Source of the DNA: Bradyrhizobium sp. CSS354
Lineage (GTDB): Bacteria > Pseudomonadota > Alphaproteobacteria > Rhizobiales > Xanthobacteraceae
Assembly: GCF_029051725.1 (NCBI RefSeq)
Contig: NZ_JAACFU010000008.1
Coordinates: forward strand, 124,001 to 188,000
DNA length: 64,000 nucleotides
Direction of reading: 5' to 3'
The number at the start of each line of letters is the position of its first letter. Positions within the stretch are counted from its first letter, which is position 1. This document shows, one piece after another, positions 60,685 to 64,000 of the stretch. The position numbers were made by a program, and so were the translations under genes. The notes beneath the pieces were generated by a model. It had not been told where the DNA came from. It was given only the letters and a program-made list of their open reading frames with translations, and did not search any database.

Positions 60685-61968
60685 TTATGCCAGCGCCTTC
60701 AGTGCCGCCTTGCCGCCATAGAGCGCCTGCTTGCCGAGCTGCTGCTCGATGCGCAGGAGCTGGTTGTATTTGGCGGTGCGATCGGAGCGTGCAAGGGAGC
60801 CGGTCTTGATCTGTCCGCAATTGGTGGCGACCGCGAGGTCGGCGATGGTGGAATCCTCGGTCTCGCCGGAGCGGTGCGACATGACGGAGGTGTAGCCGGC
60901 CTTGTGCGCCATCTCGACGGCGGCGAGCGTCTCGGTCAGCGTGCCGATCTGGTTGACCTTGATCAGGATCGAGTTGGCCCGTCCGGCCTTGATGCCTTCG
61001 GCGAGGCGCTTGACGTTGGTGACGAAGAGATCGTCGCCGACGAGCTGGCACTTCTTGCCGACGAGGTCGGTCAACTCCTTCCAGCCGTCCATGTCGTCTT
61101 CCGACATGCCGTCCTCGATGGTCACGATCGGATAGCGCGCGACGAGGTCAGCAAGGTACTTGGCCTGCTCGGAAATCGAGCGGGTCTTGCCCTCGCCTTC
61201 GTAAACATACTTGCCGTCCTTGAAGAACTCGGTCGAGGCGCAGTCGAGGCCGATCACGATGTCGGAGCCCGCCTTGTAGCCGGCCTTGCCGATCGCGTTC
61301 ATGACGAATTCTAGCGCGGCGTCCGCCGATGGCAGGTTCGGGGCAAAGCCGCCCTCGTCGCCGACATTGGTGTTGTGGCCGGCCTTCTTCAGCTCCGACT
61401 TCAGGGTATGGAAGACCTCGGCGCCGTAGCGCAGGCCCTCGGCGAACGACGACGCACCGACGGGCAGGATCATGAACTCCTGGAAGTCGATGGGGTTGTC
61501 GGCATGCATGCCGCCATTGATGATGTTCATCATCGGCACCGGCAAGAGACGCGCCGAGGTGCCGCCGACGTAACGGTAGAGCGGCATGTCGAGCGAGTTC
61601 GCGGCCGCCTTGGCGCAGGCGAGCGAGACGCCGAGGATGGCGTTGGCGCCCAGCCGGCTCTTGTTCGGCGTGCCGTCGAGGTCGATCATGATCTGGTCGA
61701 GCTGGGCCTGCTGCTCGACATCGAGGCCGCTCAGGGCCTCGAAGATCTCGCCGTTGACGGCGCCGACCGCCTTGGTGACGCCTTTGCCGAGATACCGGGC
61801 CTTGTCGCCGTCGCGCAGTTCCACCGCCTCGTGGGCGCCGGTGGAAGCGCCGGACGGCACGGCAGCACGGCCGAGCGCACCATCTTCCAGCACGACGTCG
61901 ACCTCGACGGTAGGATTGCCCCGGCTATCCAGGATTTCGCGTCCGATGATGTCGATGATGGCGGTCAT
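60685..61968 (-). CDS. eno: Enolase
   Basis: Glycolytic 2-phosphoglycerate dehydratase, 427 aa. N-terminal REILDSRGNPTVEVDV and the SGASTGAHEAVELRD loop, catalytic Glu/Lys region VGDDLFVTNVKRLAEGI, and the C-terminal signature SHRSGETEDSTIADLAVATN. The ATG at 61968 (MTAIIDIIG) is the conserved start. The frame is open to 62226 only because of the divergent queF region. Confidence 0.96.
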   Translation of the reverse strand: MTAIIDIIGREILDSRGNPTVEVDVVLEDGALGRAAVPSGASTGAHEAVELRDGDKARYLGKGVTKAVGAVNGEIFEALSGLDVEQQAQLDQIMIDLDGTPNKSRLGANAILGVSLACAKAAANSLDMPLYRYVGGTSARLLPVPMMNIINGGMHADNPIDFQEFMILPVGASSFAEGLRYGAEVFHTLKSELKKAGHNTNVGDEGGFAPNLPSADAALEFVMNAIGKAGYKAGSDIVIGLDCASTEFFKDGKYVYEGEGKTRSISEQAKYLADLVARYPIVTIEDGMSEDDMDGWKELTDLVGKKCQLVGDDLFVTNVKRLAEGIKAGRANSILIKVNQIGTLTETLAAVEMAHKAGYTSVMSHRSGETEDSTIADLAVATNCGQIKTGSLARSDRTAKYNQLLRIEQQLGKQALYGGKAALKALA

Positions 61969-62092
61969 GAGGGCCTCTTTTCGGGGGACTAAGCAGTCAG
62001 TTGGGGTGCTTCTACCGCAATGCATCGAAGCGGAAAAGGCCGGGTGACGGCCGCACGATGATTGGCTAAGAGGGCGCCACGGAGGCGGCCTG

Positions 62093-62581
62093 ATGTCGAA
62101 AAAGCCAAGCAAATCGAAGAACTCAAGCTCGGATTCACCTGCCCTGCAGCTTGGCCGCGCCGTGGAATGGCCGGATGCGCCCGAGAAAGCAAAGCTCGAC
62201 CGCGTGCCGAATCCGCAAGGAGGCACCGATTATCTGGTGCGCTTCACCGTGCCGGAATTCACCTCGCTCTGCCCGGTAACGGGACAGCCGGATTTCGCGC
62301 ATCTGATGATCGACTACGCCCCCGGCCAATGGCTGCTGGAGTCGAAGTCGCTCAAACTCTACATCGCGAGCTTCCGCAATCACGGCGCCTTCCACGAGGA
62401 CTGCACCGTGATGATCGGCAAGCGCATCGCGAGCGAGATCAAGCCGAAGTTCCTGCGCATCGGCGGCTACTGGTATCCGCGCGGCGGCATCCCGATCGAC
62501 GTGTTCTGGCAGACCGGCCGCGCGCCGAAGGGCCTGTGGGTGCCCGAACAGGGCGTCGCACCCTATCGCGGGCGGGGCTAG
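62093..62581 (+). CDS. queF: NADPH-dependent 7-cyano-7-deazaguanine (preQ0) reductase
   Basis: Reduces preQ0 to preQ1 in queuosine synthesis, T-fold enzyme of 162 aa (single-domain type). The catalytic Cys is in FTSLCPVTGQPDF, followed by the NADPH loop ESKSLKLYIASFRNHGAFHED. GGAGGCGG lies before the ATG. It is divergent from eno with 124 bp between the starts. No preQ1 riboswitch is evident in that gap. Confidence 0.95.
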   Translation: MSKKPSKSKNSSSDSPALQLGRAVEWPDAPEKAKLDRVPNPQGGTDYLVRFTVPEFTSLCPVTGQPDFAHLMIDYAPGQWLLESKSLKLYIASFRNHGAFHEDCTVMIGKRIASEIKPKFLRIGGYWYPRGGIPIDVFWQTGRAPKGLWVPEQGVAPYRGRG

Positions 62582-62596
62582 TTGGACCGAACGCCG

Positions 62597-63393
62597 ATGA
62601 AATCGACTGCAGCAACATTCCGAAGTCTTGGATTAGGCCTTCTGGGCATGCTGTGGCTGACCGGCGCGGCCGAGGCTGCCGAAGTCCGGGTGATGATCTC
62701 GGGCGGCCTCACGGCTGCCTACAAGGTGCTCGTGCCGGAGTTCGAGAAGGCCACCGGCAACAAGGTGCTGACGGAATATGGGCCCTCGATGGGAACCACG
62801 ACCAACGCCATCCCGGTCCGGCTGGAGCGCGGCGAGGCGGCCGATGTCCTGATCATGGTCGGCTACGCCCTCACCGATCTCGCCAGCAAGGGCAAGGTCG
62901 TTGCCGGCAGCCAGGTCGACCTGACGAGATCGCCGATCGGCGTCGCCGTGAATCGGGCGCGCCGAAGCCGGACATCAGCTCGGTGGAAGCGGTCAAGCGC
63001 GCGTTGCTCGCGGCGAAGACGATCGCCTATTCCGACAGCGCCAGCGGCGTCTATGTCTCGACCGAAATGTTTGCAAAGCTCGGCGTTGCCGATGTCATGA
63101 AGGACAAGGCGCGCAAAATTCCGGCCACGCCGGTCGGCGAGATCGTCGCCCACGGCGATGCCGAGCTCGGCTTTCAGCAGATCAGCGAGCTGAAGCCCGT
63201 GAAGGGCATCGATATCGTCGGACCACTGCCGAACGAATTGCAGCAGATCACGATCTTCTCAGCCGGCATCGCAAGCGTTTCCAAAGAACCCGAGGCTGGC
63301 CGGGCCTTGATCAAGTTCCTCGCGTCCCCGGCAGCCCGCGATGCGATCATCGCGAGCGGCATGGAGCCGATCGCGGCTGGTGGAGCGAACTAA
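62597..63393 (+). pseudogene. Frameshifted ModA-like substrate-binding protein
   Basis: A signal peptide (LGLLGMLWLTGAAEA) and the domain I of a molybdate/tungstate-type binding protein (AAYKVLVPEFEKATGNKVLTEYG, NAIPVRLERGEAADVLIMVG) read in one frame. Near 62951 the reading continues in the -1 frame as SGAPKPDISSVEAVKRALL to the stop at 63393 (GMEPIAAGGAN). One base is missing in the codon after GVAV. No other lesion is seen, so it is a recent mutation or a sequencing error. The gene follows queF by 15 bp. Other ModA-family relatives bind other oxyanions. Confidence 0.85.
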
Positions 63394-63406
63394 AACCCTC
63401 TCGCAT

Positions 63407-64000
63407 CTAGTACGCGCTCAGCAGATCGACCTTCGCATTCGCCAGCACGAGCCGCCGCGCCAAAATCGCAGCGAGGTTGCGCATGATCTTCAGCGAGGTC
63501 TCCGGATGCAGACGGCGATAGTCCGCAAAGCTGTCGAGCGGCAGTTCGAGGCAACTGACGGGCGTGTCGGCGAAGACGTCGGCGCTGCGGCTTCCCTCCA
63601 GGATCGCCATCTCGCCGAATGCCATGCCGGGGCCCAGCGAGGCCAGCCGCACGCCGCTGCGCAGCTTCACGCTGACCATGCCGCTCTGGAGAAAGAACAG
63701 CGAACTGGCGGGCTCGCCGGCGGCGATGATGCGCTGGCCGGCCGCGTAGTGCCGCGTGGTCGACAGCTTGACGATGGCGGCGATCTCGTCGGCATCGAGC
63801 TCGGCCAGCAGTGCCTGCTCGCCGAGATGCGCGCTCTCCTTCACGTCGGTGAAGCCGCCGAAGCGGTAGATCACCTGATCCTCGGCCCATTCGATCGCAT
63901 CGTCCAGGAGTGCAAAACGCCGTAACCGGCGCGGCTCGGACGTGCGCGCCGAGATCGCCGTCCACACGGCCGAGGTCTCCTCGAAACCCGACAGGATCGT
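63407..64000 (-). CDS. STAS-end/cyclic-nucleotide-binding protein, C-terminal part (cut by window edge)
   Basis: The frame is open to the edge and reads LSGFEETSAVWTAISARTSE and then RRFALLDDAIEWAEDQVIYR, the typical end of a STAS domain. A Crp-type cNMP-binding domain follows (YAAGQRIIAAGEPASSLFFL, LGPGMAFGEMAILEGSRSADV, with Glu and Arg of the phosphate cassette present). No HTH follows, so it is not a transcription factor. The missing N-terminus could be a glutaminase or a SulP transporter, both of which carry this tail. A GTG at 63967 is not the true start. Confidence 0.75.
   Translation of the reverse strand, partial: TILSGFEETSAVWTAISARTSEPRRLRRFALLDDAIEWAEDQVIYRFGGFTDVKESAHLGEQALLAELDADEIAAIVKLSTTRHYAAGQRIIAAGEPASSLFFLQSGMVSVKLRSGVRLASLGPGMAFGEMAILEGSRSADVFADTPVSCLELPLDSFADYRRLHPETSLKIMRNLAAILARRLVLANAKVDLLSAY

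Noticed and set aside
61969..62092. preQ1 riboswitch in front of queF
   Set aside because: The 124-bp gap shows none of the conserved preQ1 aptamer sequence and no suitable terminator or ribosome-site hairpin.

Overview
The window is a gene-dense, high-GC stretch of an alphaproteobacterial chromosome. It most likely comes from a Bradyrhizobium or a close Nitrobacteraceae relative. The pointers are the SPOR-nagZ-scpA-scpB-tatABC-serS-surE-pcm-LysM/M23 run, an E1-beta pyruvate dehydrogenase subunit carrying its own lipoyl domain, an ExoR homologue, a NodVW/FixLJ-style two-component pair, and several families of palindromic intergenic repeats of the kind common in that group. I see no rRNA, tRNA, CRISPR array, prophage or insertion sequence. 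This is core chromosome with a few small accessory patches.

Layout. 0-5 kb: a DUF1127 mini-protein, trmFO, a kinase-like protein with an acyl-CoA-synthetase C-terminal domain, a CAP-domain secreted protein and a class V aminotransferase. 5-10.6 kb (minus): ilvA, then two homologues of mitochondrial complex I assembly factors (squalene-synthase-like and Mth938-like) beside secF, secD and yajC. 10.8-11.8 kb: a DUF815 ATPase. 11.9-26.9 kb (mostly minus): a long housekeeping run from dgt through argS, a SPOR protein, nagZ, scpA, scpB, tatA, tatB, tatC, serS, a small hypothetical, surE and pcm to a LysM/M23 lipoprotein. One stand-alone response regulator sits on the opposite strand inside it.

27-33.1 kb: erpA, a hybrid histidine kinase, xth, an exoR-like gene and ilvD. 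33.1-34.5 kb: 1.4 kb without a gene, holding a candidate structured RNA and repeat-derived sequence. 34.5-41.2 kb: small accessory proteins (a zinc-ribbon protein, a lipoprotein, a coiled-coil protein, a cluster of Cys-rich mini-proteins) around a class III nucleotide cyclase and a soluble lytic transglycosylase. 41.5-45.1 kb: a four-PAS histidine kinase, a LuxR-type response regulator and a stand-alone receiver. 45.2-47.5 kb: a TTT-family solute-binding protein and a threonine synthase-like enzyme.

47.6-53.9 kb (minus): the pyruvate dehydrogenase cluster pdhA-pdhB-DUF5076-deaminase-pdhC-small membrane protein-lpdA. 54.2-62 kb (minus): an aldehyde dehydrogenase, a GAF/Fis regulator, ftsB, three oxidoreductase or hydrolase genes and eno. 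The classical alphaproteobacterial eno-ftsB-pdh order is thus kept but split by redox genes. 62-64 kb: queF, a frameshifted molybdate-type binding protein, and the C-terminal part of a STAS/cyclic-nucleotide-binding protein cut by the window edge.

Functionally, most of the window serves envelope growth and protein export (Sec, Tat, LytM factor, NagZ, Slt, SPOR, FtsB), chromosome segregation (ScpAB), central carbon and branched-chain amino acid metabolism, and signal transduction. The points most worth a second look are the kinase/synthetase fusion, the complex I assembly-factor pair linked to SecDF, the structured intergenic RNA near ilvD, the Cys-rich mini-protein cluster, the deaminase inside the pdh operon, and an AAA+-less AcoR-like regulator next to a perfect 24-bp palindrome. 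I found no unmistakably new multi-gene system.
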